In this document: positions 18,651-27,130 of the stretch, piece by piece | Numbering within the stretch: position 1 is the first letter of the stretch | How the letters are laid out: every line of letters begins with the position of its first letter | IMG/VR virus record: IMGVR_UViG_3300031787_000075 | Location: 1 to 64,000 of that record | Source of the DNA: a virus | Reading direction: 5' to 3' (one strand) | Length of the DNA: 64,000 bases | Translations under genes and position numbers: made by a program | Notes under the pieces: generated by a model | What the model saw: the letters and a program-made list of their open reading frames with translations, nothing else | What the model was told of the DNA's origin: nothing | The model's database searches: none

Positions 18651-20993
18651 TTAATCATTATACTCTCTTTCTACAAAGATTTGTCTATCAGTTGTTTTTT
18701 CTCGTTCTGCACTTTTCTTCTGCTCTTCATTCAAATATACTATTTGGCTGCCCATAATAGCGCCACCATTGGCAACTAATAAGTCTAAATCTGTAAAATC
18801 TTCTATACTTCCTGCATCCTTACATTGCTGCATAAATCTTATATGCTTTTCTCTGTGGCCATGCTTTTCTATGTAATCTCTTACAGAATTAAATAGCTTT
18901 TGTTGGCTACCCCTACTTGTAAATCCTGGAGTATTTTTAAGTTTTTTAGTGGCAGGGTCAATATCATATTTCATATAGCCTCCGAAACCTTTTTCATCAA
19001 AATAATGCCATATAGCGGGAACGTCAATTTCAGGGTATGACATAGCATTGTAATACAAGGCAGCTTTCAATTGGTCTTCACAATATTCTGTTAAGGTACC
19101 TGGCCTATACAAATATGTTGCTACGGTGGTGTGACTGGACCATTGACTAACAGGAATGTTGTGATCTATTCTTTCATCGTAATTCCAAAATATGGAACCA
19201 CCACCTAATGACATTCTTTTACCTTCTGTTTTGTTGGCCTTAAATGGGTCGCCTCCATGAGTAAATTCTTCTGAAAATCTTGGGTCTGGTTCAAAATGAA
19301 ATCCGTTGAAAATTCTTTTGTTGTTGTGATGTATAAGTTTTGTTACATGCCATCTGCCATCGCTTTTTTCTACAAACTCAACTTTGCCTCCAAATATGTT
19401 ATCTACCCATTCAAAATCTCCAATTCTAAGTTCTGGAGGATTAAACTTAAGTTCATCAATCCTGTCTTCTATTATCTTGGAGTTAAATCCTATTTCACCA
19501 TCCTTTGTTCTAAAACACTCTCTAAATTTAACTGGATATAGTCTAACCTCTTCATTGTAACTATCAATATCTCCAACTTTTATGTAGGCATCTCTTTGGC
19601 TTTTTAAGGCAACTTTAGAACCAACGGTTATAAATTTTCCGTTTACGCCTTTTACAGGAACTTTAGGTGTTTCTACTACCGTATCACCATATTCATCAAC
19701 ATAACCTTCCAAACCATCCCATGCAGGAAAAAAGAAATTCATTAATCCGCTAGGTGTTTGCCCTAACGCATCTCTTGTCTGCCAATGCGAAAGTTTTGAT
19801 AGTCTAAAATAAGAATCTCCACCCTTTTTGGTCATTTCGCCAACGGTTGAAGGATAGCCTATAAATCCGTTTACAACGGCCCTATTTCCTTGCGCAACAC
19901 ATGGCAGCAATACCTTGTGTCTTGCATCTACTTTTTCTGCAGTTGTTTTTCCTCCCTCGTCTGCCAATAACCAATACAGCTTTAAACCATCGTAAAATGA
20001 ACCACTTGCCTTGTCTGAATAAGTTATCCTAGACCTTAATGCTTTGTTTTTAACGCTGTCCTTGTCAGCTTTTGTTTGGTTCTTATTCTTTTGAGGTTTA
20101 AATTCTAATCCGGCAGAAGGGTCGTCATATCCACCAGTCATTGGTTTGAAAAAGAATGGCATCCTTCTCCATCCAGGCAAAAGTATTGTGTCGTAAATCT
20201 CCCCGGCTTTATCTCCTGTATCGGCAATTATTCCACTTTCTATACCAGCTTTATAAATTGTTTCAAGGTATTGAGCGCACAAATGTTTGTTTGTTGCTCC
20301 ATCCCTTCTGCCTTTTGGATATTGATATCCAAGCATGGTTCTTTTGCCAACGTCTTTTGTTTTTGGTTTTTTGCCATAAATGGTTTCTTCGTAAACCATT
20401 CTTCCGTATTCATCAAAAACAGGCGTTTCAGACGTTGTGTAAGCGTATTTTACGGCATGATACCATCTTCTATCTTTATCCCTGTAATCAGGTGGTGTAA
20501 GGTCTGCAAACAACCAAAAATTTAGATAGGTATAATGCCACCCATCTATGTATGTGGGCTTTCCTTTTATAAACTGCCATTCCCCAACAAACCTTTTTTT
20601 AATGGCTCTTTTTATCCAAACAATTTCATCATACCAATCAACTCCTGAATTTTGTTTTAAAATATCCCAAATCCTGTCTGAATTATTTTCTTCTTCAAAA
20701 ATTAACCTTTTAAGTCGTTCCGGCATTTCATCCTTTACAAACTTTTGCTCTAATGCAGGTAAACCCCAGTTAACCATTTCATGGAGTTCGGGCATTTTTA
20801 TTTTGACAAAATTGTGGTTTATTGTATGAACATTCCACTCCTCTCTAGGTTGAGGCAACTCAATCCATATCTCATGCAAATCTTCATCTCCCCTGTTTAA
20901 AATAACATACTTGTCGGGTCTTTTATAGGTGACAAGTGTTTTTGGGTCGATTTCATCTTTATATCTTGATATTAAATCAGACAGGTAACTCAC
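18651..20993 (-). CDS. terL: Terminase large subunit, 780 aa
   Basis: The motor ATPase and nuclease that packages DNA. An unusual P-loop region, YPKGRRDGATN (residues ~230-240), takes the place of a classical GxxxxGK[TS]; Arg-rich variants of this loop occur in other terminases. A Walker B-like strand YWLLADEGGK follows ~110 residues later. The C-terminal nuclease half has Asp-containing motifs including THGGDPFK. It overlaps the putative small-subunit gene by 17 nt and is followed by the portal gene. The length agrees with large-phage TerL proteins. Confidence 0.85.
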   Translation of the reverse strand: MSYLSDLISRYKDEIDPKTLVTYKRPDKYVILNRGDEDLHEIWIELPQPREEWNVHTINHNFVKIKMPELHEMVNWGLPALEQKFVKDEMPERLKRLIFEEENNSDRIWDILKQNSGVDWYDEIVWIKRAIKKRFVGEWQFIKGKPTYIDGWHYTYLNFWLFADLTPPDYRDKDRRWYHAVKYAYTTSETPVFDEYGRMVYEETIYGKKPKTKDVGKRTMLGYQYPKGRRDGATNKHLCAQYLETIYKAGIESGIIADTGDKAGEIYDTILLPGWRRMPFFFKPMTGGYDDPSAGLEFKPQKNKNQTKADKDSVKNKALRSRITYSDKASGSFYDGLKLYWLLADEGGKTTAEKVDARHKVLLPCVAQGNRAVVNGFIGYPSTVGEMTKKGGDSYFRLSKLSHWQTRDALGQTPSGLMNFFFPAWDGLEGYVDEYGDTVVETPKVPVKGVNGKFITVGSKVALKSQRDAYIKVGDIDSYNEEVRLYPVKFRECFRTKDGEIGFNSKIIEDRIDELKFNPPELRIGDFEWVDNIFGGKVEFVEKSDGRWHVTKLIHHNNKRIFNGFHFEPDPRFSEEFTHGGDPFKANKTEGKRMSLGGGSIFWNYDERIDHNIPVSQWSSHTTVATYLYRPGTLTEYCEDQLKAALYYNAMSYPEIDVPAIWHYFDEKGFGGYMKYDIDPATKKLKNTPGFTSRGSQQKLFNSVRDYIEKHGHREKHIRFMQQCKDAGSIEDFTDLDLLVANGGAIMGSQIVYLNEEQKKSAEREKTTDRQIFVEREYND

Positions 20994-21588
20994 TAGGATT
21001 TTCTCTTAATTTTATGGCAATTTCTTCCGGTGTTAATTCTACCTTTTCTTCCAAGTAGTATCGTTGTAGTCTTCTAATTAAAACATCTGAACTTTCAGAT
21101 TTTATAATTTGATTTCTTGTAGCCAACAATTCTTTTTCTGCTTCGGTTAATGTTTTTATGGAATCTTTTTCTCCAGTCAACAATTCTTTTGAGGCTCTAT
21201 AATAAACCTGCATTAATACATGATATTTCTGCCAACGAATATCATTTGTCATTATCAGGTACCTACAAATCATTTCATTGATTATTGGATCCTCGCAAAC
21301 AATCATTTTTTCTACATTCTCCGAAAATTTTCCATTTTCTTTTTTAAACCCGGCAAGTTCGGCAGAAATTAGTTTGGCTCTTAAGGCATCTTTAACCTCT
21401 TCTAGTATAGGAGAATTTGGGTCATAGAAATATATGATATATTTTAATACATTCTTTCTTGGCAATGAAGATACAGCATAAAACTCTTGGTGTTTATTAA
21501 AACCTTCAAAAACCAAAAAAGGGTCTTGATTACCCTTTAATGTGTCAACTCTAAATGTTAGATTAGAAAAATCAAATTCCATCGGCAA
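20977..21588 (-). CDS. Putative terminase small subunit, 203 aa
   Basis: Positioned immediately before the large-subunit gene and overlapping it by 17 nt. Mostly helical, with a long charged helical centre and an acidic Pro-containing end. No clear HTH is seen. An alternative start is two codons downstream (MEFDF). Assignment as the DNA-recognition subunit is by position only; it might instead be a packaging accessory protein. Confidence 0.5.
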   Translation of the reverse strand: MPMEFDFSNLTFRVDTLKGNQDPFLVFEGFNKHQEFYAVSSLPRKNVLKYIIYFYDPNSPILEEVKDALRAKLISAELAGFKKENGKFSENVEKMIVCEDPIINEMICRYLIMTNDIRWQKYHVLMQVYYRASKELLTGEKDSIKTLTEAEKELLATRNQIIKSESSDVLIRRLQRYYLEEKVELTPEEIAIKLRENPSELPV

Positions 21589-22114
21589 GTTTATTAATAG
21601 CCATTTTGCCTAAAAATAAAAATATGGAAACTCCTCCAATAAAAGCCAATGCCTTCATCCACCATGGGGTATGCGTTATGACTCTAACAATTGGAGGCAA
21701 TGTTTTAACCTTTTCTTTGGTGCTTAACTTATAAGTTAAATTTTTTATTGTGGTTTCCTGCTCTTTAATCTTAGAACTAAATCTGCTTACTGAACCCTGT
21801 AAGTTAACTTTTAAGTCTATCATTCCGTTTTTAACAGATACATCAAAAACATCTCCTCCTCTTACAATTCTTGTTTTGGCTCCATCTACGCATGGCAAAC
21901 TTTGTTGAACAACTAAGCTATCTTTAATAACTACTGAATCTTTAATGTTCAATACGGTCTTAACAGATATGGAATCCTTTATCCTAATAGAATCTTTAAT
22001 GGCAATAGAATCGTGACTAGGACAAATCTTTTGCGCTCTTTGGCAGGGGGTCTTTCTAACCCCACAGCCAAAAAAGTAAACAGCAAATAACAATACTATT
22101 GTAATACGGCCCAT
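21572..22114 (-). CDS. Unimolecular spanin (u-spanin) candidate, 180 aa
   Basis: The N-terminus MGRITIVLLFAVYFFGC is a short lipoprotein signal with the lipobox Cys at residue 17. The C-terminus has a single transmembrane helix (residues ~152-173, ALAFIGGVSIFLFLG). An outer-membrane lipid anchor plus an inner-membrane C-terminal helix is the defining architecture of u-spanins, which fuse the two membranes in the last step of lysis. Between them lie about six hexapeptide repeats of the type xIKDSx (residues ~36-70) and a coiled segment. GGGAGG-like ribosome binding sequence precedes the ATG. It sits in the lysis cassette and overlaps the groES gene. Confidence 0.65.
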   Translation of the reverse strand: MGRITIVLLFAVYFFGCGVRKTPCQRAQKICPSHDSIAIKDSIRIKDSISVKTVLNIKDSVVIKDSLVVQQSLPCVDGAKTRIVRGGDVFDVSVKNGMIDLKVNLQGSVSRFSSKIKEQETTIKNLTYKLSTKEKVKTLPPIVRVITHTPWWMKALAFIGGVSIFLFLGKMAINKLADGI

Positions 22115-22365
22115 ACGTCTGCCTCCCTCATGATTAAATAATCTTCCGAATTGTAGTTGATTGAAGAACCCGCGTGTTTTGCAAACAAAACTTTATCGCC
22201 TTCTTTAATCTGAATAGGCTCGTCTTTTGACTTACCTGGACCGCAACTTACAACAACTCCTGTTTGGGTTTTTTCTTTGGCAGTATCCGGAATAAAAATT
22301 CCTGATGCCGTTTTTGATTCTGCTTGATCTGGACGTACCAGAACTCTGTCTGCTAGCATTTTCAT
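22096..22365 (-). CDS. groES: GroES-like co-chaperonin, 89 aa
   Basis: Clear GroES fold signature: LADRVLVRPD at the start, the mobile-loop equivalent with SGIFIPDTAKEK, GVVVSCGPG, the VLFAKHAG strand and a final DVWAVL. The length is that of bacterial GroES (about 95 aa). Phage GroES-like proteins (T4 gp31 is the model) replace or supplement host GroES to enlarge the folding chamber for capsid proteins. It lies oddly between the endolysin and u-spanin genes. A second, larger GroES-like gene lies at 28544-29251. Confidence 0.85.
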   Translation of the reverse strand: MKMLADRVLVRPDQAESKTASGIFIPDTAKEKTQTGVVVSCGPGKSKDEPIQIKEGDKVLFAKHAGSSINYNSEDYLIMREADVWAVLQ

Positions 22366-22381
22366 ATATCTGTGTAAAAAT

Positions 22382-22897
22382 TTAATTTGATAATTTTGGG
22401 TAATTAGTGCCTTGAATTACATTTTTTGTTCGAACCCTTTGGTCCAAAACAACAACCGATAATCCAAATGTTTTTTGGAAATGCGGTGCGTCCGGAAAAG
22501 AAGCCCAATCGCCTCCCCACTCCCAACCATATTGCTTGGCAATGGTAACGATCTCTTGCCAGTCTATTTTTCCGTCTTTGTCGAAATCTAATCTAGTATC
22601 CCAACTAGCTTCTTCGAATACGCCATCTCCATTTCTGTCAATTAATAGGCAAATATCAAAAGCTAATCCAAAATTGTGGTAGCTTCTGCCTCCTTTTGCT
22701 CTAGTAACTATTTTGCCAGGCTTTGTTCTGCCCTGCGCAAACAATTCATCTTGTTCTGCATAAGTAGAATAAACTCTAGTAAATCTAACCCTGATACGGC
22801 CAGATAATACTACGCACATTTCCTTATACATTTCTTCCAGCTCAAACCTAACTGCAGGGTGAGCGGTTTTAATACGGTCTAATGTTATCCTATCCAT
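22382..22897 (-). CDS. Endolysin, M15 peptidase with EF-hand insert, 171 aa
   Basis: VanY/M15-type L,D- or D,D-peptidase. The zinc site is visible as SYHNFGLAFD (His and Asp ligands, residues ~95-104) and DAPHFQ (third ligand His, ~140). Between them an insert has two calcium-binding loops: DRNGDGVFEEA and a textbook EF-hand loop DFDKDGKIDWQE. No signal peptide, so it depends on the holin for release. The start overlaps the stop of the neighbouring unknown gene by 13 nt. Cleaves host peptidoglycan cross-links or stem peptides during lysis. Confidence 0.85.
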   Translation of the reverse strand: MDRITLDRIKTAHPAVRFELEEMYKEMCVVLSGRIRVRFTRVYSTYAEQDELFAQGRTKPGKIVTRAKGGRSYHNFGLAFDICLLIDRNGDGVFEEASWDTRLDFDKDGKIDWQEIVTIAKQYGWEWGGDWASFPDAPHFQKTFGLSVVVLDQRVRTKNVIQGTNYPKLSN

Positions 22898-23481
22898 GCG
22901 TTTACTTTTTCAAACGAATATATAATTTGTTTTGGTGCTTTTTCATCTCCTCCAAAATATCCTGGGGCAGAAAAGCCTGCTAGACTTGGAATACTTTGTG
23001 AAAAAGAAAAGGTTTGGAAATCGTCTATTACAGGGTAAGTGTGTAAAAATGATGACCTTATACTTTTAGAATACCTAAAATTTACAATTTGCTTGTCTTG
23101 CTGTGGGTTAACTATTAAAAATATTTTTTCATCAACCTTTAGGTTTATTATAGGAAAATTTCCTAGTTCAGCCCAAATAGTCATTCCGTTTTGGTGGACG
23201 TATGGGGCAACTTGAAAGCACTCCAACTCCGGTTTCCATCTCCATGACCAACGGCTGCTATTGATTTTCATTTGGAATTGCTTTGCCAATGGAAACAATC
23301 CCCAGCTTGCGCCAAACAATTTATTCCAATCGTCTTGGTTAACCACATCTTTGGTTTCGTAAATAGCATCTTTACCAAAACTAATCATTGCGGCCATGGT
23401 TCCGGTACCAAAAAGATTTAGCCTCAAACCAGTAAATTGATTTGAGGCCAAGTGACAATTTTTGTTTATTCTAACCTTCAT
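22885..23481 (-). CDS. Unknown protein in lysis cassette, 198 aa
   Basis: A soluble, aromatic-rich, beta-type protein (many Trp and Phe) with no signal peptide or membrane segment. It overlaps the holin gene on one side (11 nt) and the endolysin gene on the other (13 nt), so it is certainly part of the same operon. Not recognised. It may be a small virion protein or a regulator of lysis. Confidence 0.6.
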   Translation of the reverse strand: MKVRINKNCHLASNQFTGLRLNLFGTGTMAAMISFGKDAIYETKDVVNQDDWNKLFGASWGLFPLAKQFQMKINSSRWSWRWKPELECFQVAPYVHQNGMTIWAELGNFPIINLKVDEKIFLIVNPQQDKQIVNFRYSKSIRSSFLHTYPVIDDFQTFSFSQSIPSLAGFSAPGYFGGDEKAPKQIIYSFEKVNAWIG

Positions 23482-23857
23482 TGCTTTTTCGTTGCAAGAA
23501 ATTAAATAATCCTTTTAAAATATCTGTGCCAGTAATTGCTTCTATATTTTCTCTCATTGACTGCAATTCTGTTAGGGCAATTATGGCTACCAATGGCTTT
23601 ACTAATGGAATATTGCTTTCGTCTGCAAAATACAATTCACACGCTCGAACCATCATTAAAGCAACTAGGTAGGCAGAACCAGTATAAAATTTCTTTATCA
23701 TGGATCTACTATTAAAATTTCCTTTTTTGGAGCCTTTTATCATTCCAGTCACCCAATCAAACATCACAAGGCTGCCAACAAATAAAAGTGAGGTATAAAT
23801 AGGAGCCAAATAAGCTACTATTCCCGCAATAACAAGTGGCAGATATTTTTCGTACAT
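23471..23857 (-). CDS. Holin, 128 aa
   Basis: Small membrane protein with three hydrophobic segments (residues ~8-20, 23-38, 58-72) and a charged C-terminal tail. The phrases LLFVGSLVMFDWVTGMIKG and TGSAYLVALM match the phage holin family 4 (toxin-secretion/phage-lysis holin) pattern. It forms the inner-membrane hole that times lysis and releases the endolysin. First gene of the lysis cassette, overlapping the next by 11 nt. Confidence 0.8.
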   Translation of the reverse strand: MYEKYLPLVIAGIVAYLAPIYTSLLFVGSLVMFDWVTGMIKGSKKGNFNSRSMIKKFYTGSAYLVALMMVRACELYFADESNIPLVKPLVAIIALTELQSMRENIEAITGTDILKGLFNFLQRKSNEG

Positions 23858-23859
23858 GA

Positions 23860-24201
23860 TTATTTACCTTCTATTAAAGCATCTACTTGGGCCAAAACAA
23901 TAGGATTAAATCCAGCTAATTTGCATTGCTGCTTAATTTCGGTTAAATCCTCAACTTTAAAATCAGGACATTCATTTTTAGTAATTGAAATAATCCAATG
24001 CCCTCTTTTTACCAATACGTCAACTTCTGGACCGTTCTCTTTTGGAACAAAGTTTAATGCCGTTTTTAACACTAATGCTAGTGTTAATGGAACTTCGATA
24101 ACTTCTTTTGGAGAGCCATCTTTGTTGTAACCTGTTACAGTTGTTTGTGTTGCGGGTTTACCTTCTAAGTCAAATAATTGTTTGGTTAAATCTAACTTCA
24201 T
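23860..24201 (-). CDS. Hypothetical protein, 113 aa
   Basis: I prefer the ATG at 24201 (MKLDLTKQLFDLEGKPA), which does not overlap the previous gene; an ATG at 24225 adds eight residues and overlaps it by 14 nt. The small soluble protein has the phrase TLALVLKTALNF and a Cys pair (ECPDFK, QQCKLAGF). Proteins of this size and pattern occur in phage structural operons, but the function is unknown. Confidence 0.6.
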   Translation of the reverse strand: MKLDLTKQLFDLEGKPATQTTVTGYNKDGSPKEVIEVPLTLALVLKTALNFVPKENGPEVDVLVKRGHWIISITKNECPDFKVEDLTEIKQQCKLAGFNPIVLAQVDALIEGK

Positions 24202-24211
24202 ATTTTGTAAA

Positions 24212-24586
24212 TTAAACGATTTCAAATTGAACTGTTGGATATGCTTCTTTTAGTTTAGTTAACATTTGATTTTGTAATGTTGTAAAACTTGGGTCTTCTT
24301 CTTTTGTTGTAAAAGAAGCAATAGTATCAGCTTTATCCCAATAATTGATAGTTTCTGTTTTAGGTACTTCTACCTTAACTGTTTCAAGTTCCTCTGTTTC
24401 AGGGTTAACAATTTCCTTTTCCTCAAATACTGAATAGTTTTGAGTTTTTTCTTTTACCTCCCCAATTTCTGCTGTTACTATTAACCCTATAAATTTATCT
24501 GGACTTGCGTAATCAACATTAATTAATGGATCTGTGTATTTAGCAATCCCATTGCTACCCACAATTATTCCTTTTGCTTGTATCAT
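24212..24586 (-). CDS. Hypothetical protein, 124 aa
   Basis: A beta-rich acidic protein with a Glu/Val/Pro segment (residues ~50-80) and a helical end. Not recognised. It lies 3 nt after the tail-fibre stop and probably belongs to the tail-fibre/lysis transcription unit; a fibre-assembly or baseplate accessory role is possible. Confidence 0.55.
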   Translation of the reverse strand: MIQAKGIIVGSNGIAKYTDPLINVDYASPDKFIGLIVTAEIGEVKEKTQNYSVFEEKEIVNPETEELETVKVEVPKTETINYWDKADTIASFTTKEEDPSFTTLQNQMLTKLKEAYPTVQFEIV

Positions 24587-24589
24587 TTA

Positions 24590-26398
24590 TTAAGATATTT
24601 TAATTGTTCCACCATCGTTCCATAATTCTCCAGGACTTCCTGCTGTTGTTCTTAAATTTTTCAAAAACACTCTACCTTGTTCTACATCTATTGCTCTAAA
24701 ATCTGGGGCAGTACCTATTGTTACTGTTCCCGTTCCAGACCCAGCTCCAGTAGCTACAAATACAACGCCTACAGTATTTGATGAAGCCCCTATTAATGTA
24801 AAGTCTGTAGTTCCAATACTTGCAATTGTATATCTTTGACCTACTGTTAGTCCACTAGAAACATTTACAGTAGCACCAATTAAAGGTGCAACCCATAATC
24901 CTCTTGTAATACCATTTGCACCGCCAGTTTGATTAATAGTTCCACTATAAACAAAAGCTGAAAAGTTAGCATTTCCAGATGTAGGAGCAAAACTTATATT
25001 CATATTAAAACCTGCTCTGTCTGTACTTGTATTTGTCCAAGCACTAATTGAAGTTAAAATAAAAGCATTTGGATTAAATGTTGTTGGTCCACCTACAGTT
25101 GCATTAAAAGCATTTCCTGCAAAACTTAATGTTACAACCCCCATTGTAATTAGTGGATTTAATCCCGGAACTTGTGGGTTGTATGTAATACCTGTCGTTC
25201 CACCTACGCTAAAAACTGTATTTCTAGCTAATGCAGTTCCGTCATTAAATAATGTATCAAAGTTTAATTGAGGTACAGGATTTGAAGCCGCTTGAACAGG
25301 AGCTAAATAAATCTCATAAGTTATTTTTTGACTTGCAGCAGTAGCATTTGTTTTCCAACCATTACCTTCTAGTATAATTGAAGGACTAAATTGTTGATTT
25401 CCTGATGTGGCTGCGGCAGGATTAGTTAATTGAATACCTATAGTTCTTGTATTTGAAGATACTCCATTTACATTATACATAAATCCTCTATTAACCATTC
25501 CATTTAGGTTAGTTAATGTAGCGTCTATTCTAATACCAGATGCAAAACCTGTTGCAGCAACAGCTACTGTACCTGTACCACTTCCTGCGCCTGTAGCTGT
25601 AAATACTAAACCAACAGTATTAGAAGCTGCGCCTATTGCAGTATAGTTTGTTGTGCCTACAGTTAAAATTATGTATGTTTCTCCTACTGTCAATCCGCTA
25701 GACACGTTTATAGCAGGAAGAGTATTGTTAATAGTATAAGCAAGGCTAAGACCTCTATAATTAATAGTTTTAGATGCAGCATTACTTATTCCAAAAATAT
25801 GAGAAGGAATGTCAATAATTGATGCTACTGAACCTGTCGGTGCTGTACTAAAAGTTCTGTCTGTGGCAAAAAATGTATAACTAGCGGTAGCAAAAGAACT
25901 ATTGTGGCCGCTAAATAGTCTAACGTACTCTCCATTACTTGCAAAAGTTGTCCCTAGTAATGTTGCGCCAATAGCAGGTGGTGTTCCTGCCGTTCCAAAA
26001 CCGATGCTATTGTTTGCTAATACTCTTGTAGCATTGACTTGGAAATGATTTACTGAATTTATTGTTACAGTATGAGTTCCTCCAGTAGGCAATACAACTC
26101 CATTAGAGTCTAAGTATCTATCTGCCGCAAAATGGTACCTGTTAGCTAAAACGGTTCCACTACTTGACTGAACCCATAAACCATAACTTGCAGAAGGATC
26201 GCCTCCAATACCTACATTTACATCAAACCTTAACTTATCTGCAGCAACTTGGATAGGCAAATTTGCACCAGTACCATCGGTAATGTAAATCATTGCGCTT
26301 CCTGCTCCCGGCAATGGCGTTCCAATGCTTGAACCAAGATTTAAAATGCCTTTATAATTGTTTGTGCCTCGAATATTTTGATTTAATAAATTTGCCAT
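24590..26398 (-). CDS. Tail fibre/spike protein, 602 aa
   Basis: Low-charge, Ser/Thr/Gly/Asn-rich beta protein typical of trimeric fibres. Two copies of a ~50-residue module (VSSGLTVG...Y...GTTxxTxIGAxSNTVGxxFxATGAGSGTGTV) lie near residues 225-275 and 510-560. This GTTDFT-type module recurs in many phage tail proteins. The C-terminus GELWNDGGTIKIS is a common fibre ending. Probable receptor-binding or side fibre. Confidence 0.75.
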   Translation of the reverse strand: MANLLNQNIRGTNNYKGILNLGSSIGTPLPGAGSAMIYITDGTGANLPIQVAADKLRFDVNVGIGGDPSASYGLWVQSSSGTVLANRYHFAADRYLDSNGVVLPTGGTHTVTINSVNHFQVNATRVLANNSIGFGTAGTPPAIGATLLGTTFASNGEYVRLFSGHNSSFATASYTFFATDRTFSTAPTGSVASIIDIPSHIFGISNAASKTINYRGLSLAYTINNTLPAINVSSGLTVGETYIILTVGTTNYTAIGAASNTVGLVFTATGAGSGTGTVAVAATGFASGIRIDATLTNLNGMVNRGFMYNVNGVSSNTRTIGIQLTNPAAATSGNQQFSPSIILEGNGWKTNATAASQKITYEIYLAPVQAASNPVPQLNFDTLFNDGTALARNTVFSVGGTTGITYNPQVPGLNPLITMGVVTLSFAGNAFNATVGGPTTFNPNAFILTSISAWTNTSTDRAGFNMNISFAPTSGNANFSAFVYSGTINQTGGANGITRGLWVAPLIGATVNVSSGLTVGQRYTIASIGTTDFTLIGASSNTVGVVFVATGAGSGTGTVTIGTAPDFRAIDVEQGRVFLKNLRTTAGSPGELWNDGGTIKIS

Positions 26399-26409
26399 TT
26401 TATGTGTAA

Positions 26410-26556
26410 TTAAAGATTATCACCCCATTTTTCTGTTCCACCGTTGTCACCCCATTTTTCAGTTCCGGCATTGTCGCCCCACCTCCAAACAACAGAAACT
26501 ATAGACGTAAAAGTCTGTCTTAAAAATTTTGAAATACCTATTCCTCTGCCTGGCAT
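26410..26556 (-). CDS. 48-aa protein with WGDN repeats
   Basis: Short gene whose ATG overlaps the stop of the 128-aa gene (TAATG). The N-terminus is basic/hydrophobic (MPGRGIGISKFLRQTFTSIV). The C-terminal half carries three WGDN units separated by AGTEK and GGTEK. Its location between two structural genes argues it is real. The final fibre residues also contain WNDGGT, so the repeats may be tail-tip motifs. Function unknown. Confidence 0.6.
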   Translation of the reverse strand: MPGRGIGISKFLRQTFTSIVSVVWRWGDNAGTEKWGDNGGTEKWGDNL

Positions 26557-26942
26557 TATATGTTGTCGTTAATTTTTTTATTCAAATCCTTTGTGCTTAA
26601 TAAAAGATAGGCAACAACGCTACCAGATGTTGGTCTTATTGTTGTAAAACAACCAAACCTTGGAACATAAATTTCTCCTGCATGCAAGGTTTCGCCATCA
26701 ATGTTTTGTCCGGTACCTGTAAAAAGAGTTGTTGCTCCAACTACGGTTACGATATCGTCACCTATAACATTAACTTCTGTTTCTTCTTGGTTTAAAATAA
26801 CCTTCTCCCTCAAAGTTTCAATGACAGTGTCTTCTCTAGGAATAAAGCTAGATACAGCGCCTTCAAAAGTTTCTCCTGTCTTTATAATTCTACTTTGCGA
26901 TGCTCCGGCAATTCTGTTTATTGGTGTATTTCCTCCTGCCAT
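26556..26942 (-). CDS. Small virion-cluster protein, 128 aa
   Basis: First gene of the leftward late block. Beta-rich, with GDDIVTVVGATTLFTGTGQ and GEIYVPRFGCFTTIRPTSGSV; it looks like a small decoration or fibre-attachment protein. A promoter-like sequence lies 20 nt upstream. No family recognised. Confidence 0.55.
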   Translation of the reverse strand: MAGGNTPINRIAGASQSRIIKTGETFEGAVSSFIPREDTVIETLREKVILNQEETEVNVIGDDIVTVVGATTLFTGTGQNIDGETLHAGEIYVPRFGCFTTIRPTSGSVVAYLLLSTKDLNKKINDNI

Positions 26943-26961
26943 GTCAATAATAATTTATCCT

Positions 26962-26994
26962 CAAAATTAATATTTTTTTGCAAATAAAATACAA
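26962..26994 (-). promoter_or_regulatory. Candidate promoter of the leftward late block
   Basis: Minus-strand TTG (26992-26994), 22 nt and TAATTTTG (26962-26969) approximate the Bacteroidota consensus; spacing is slightly long. It would give a leader of roughly 13 nt before the ATG at 26942. Confidence 0.4.
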
Positions 26995-27050
26995 GAGGTT
27001 ATTTTTGACCCGCTTCCCAAAGCAAAAACCACGAATGAAAAGATATTTTA

Positions 27051-27130
27051 AATTAAGCCATTCCTTGAACACGTTGGGTTTTCTGTGGACCCTTTGGGAA
27101 CGTGGGAGAGGGGTGGCTTAATTTTTTTTA
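27051..27130 (+). ncRNA. Structured RNA or attenuator in the divergent control region
   Basis: A 10-bp perfect stem AATTAAGCCA (27051-27060) / TGGCTTAATT (27114-27123) closes a loop with a second stem (CACGTT/AACGTG) and an inner hairpin (GGGT/ACCC). The closing stem is followed directly by a run of eight T on the plus strand. The shape is that of a rho-independent terminator with a long branched head, or a small RNA carrying its own terminator. It sits between the two divergent transcription blocks. No coding frame explains it. Confidence 0.5.
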
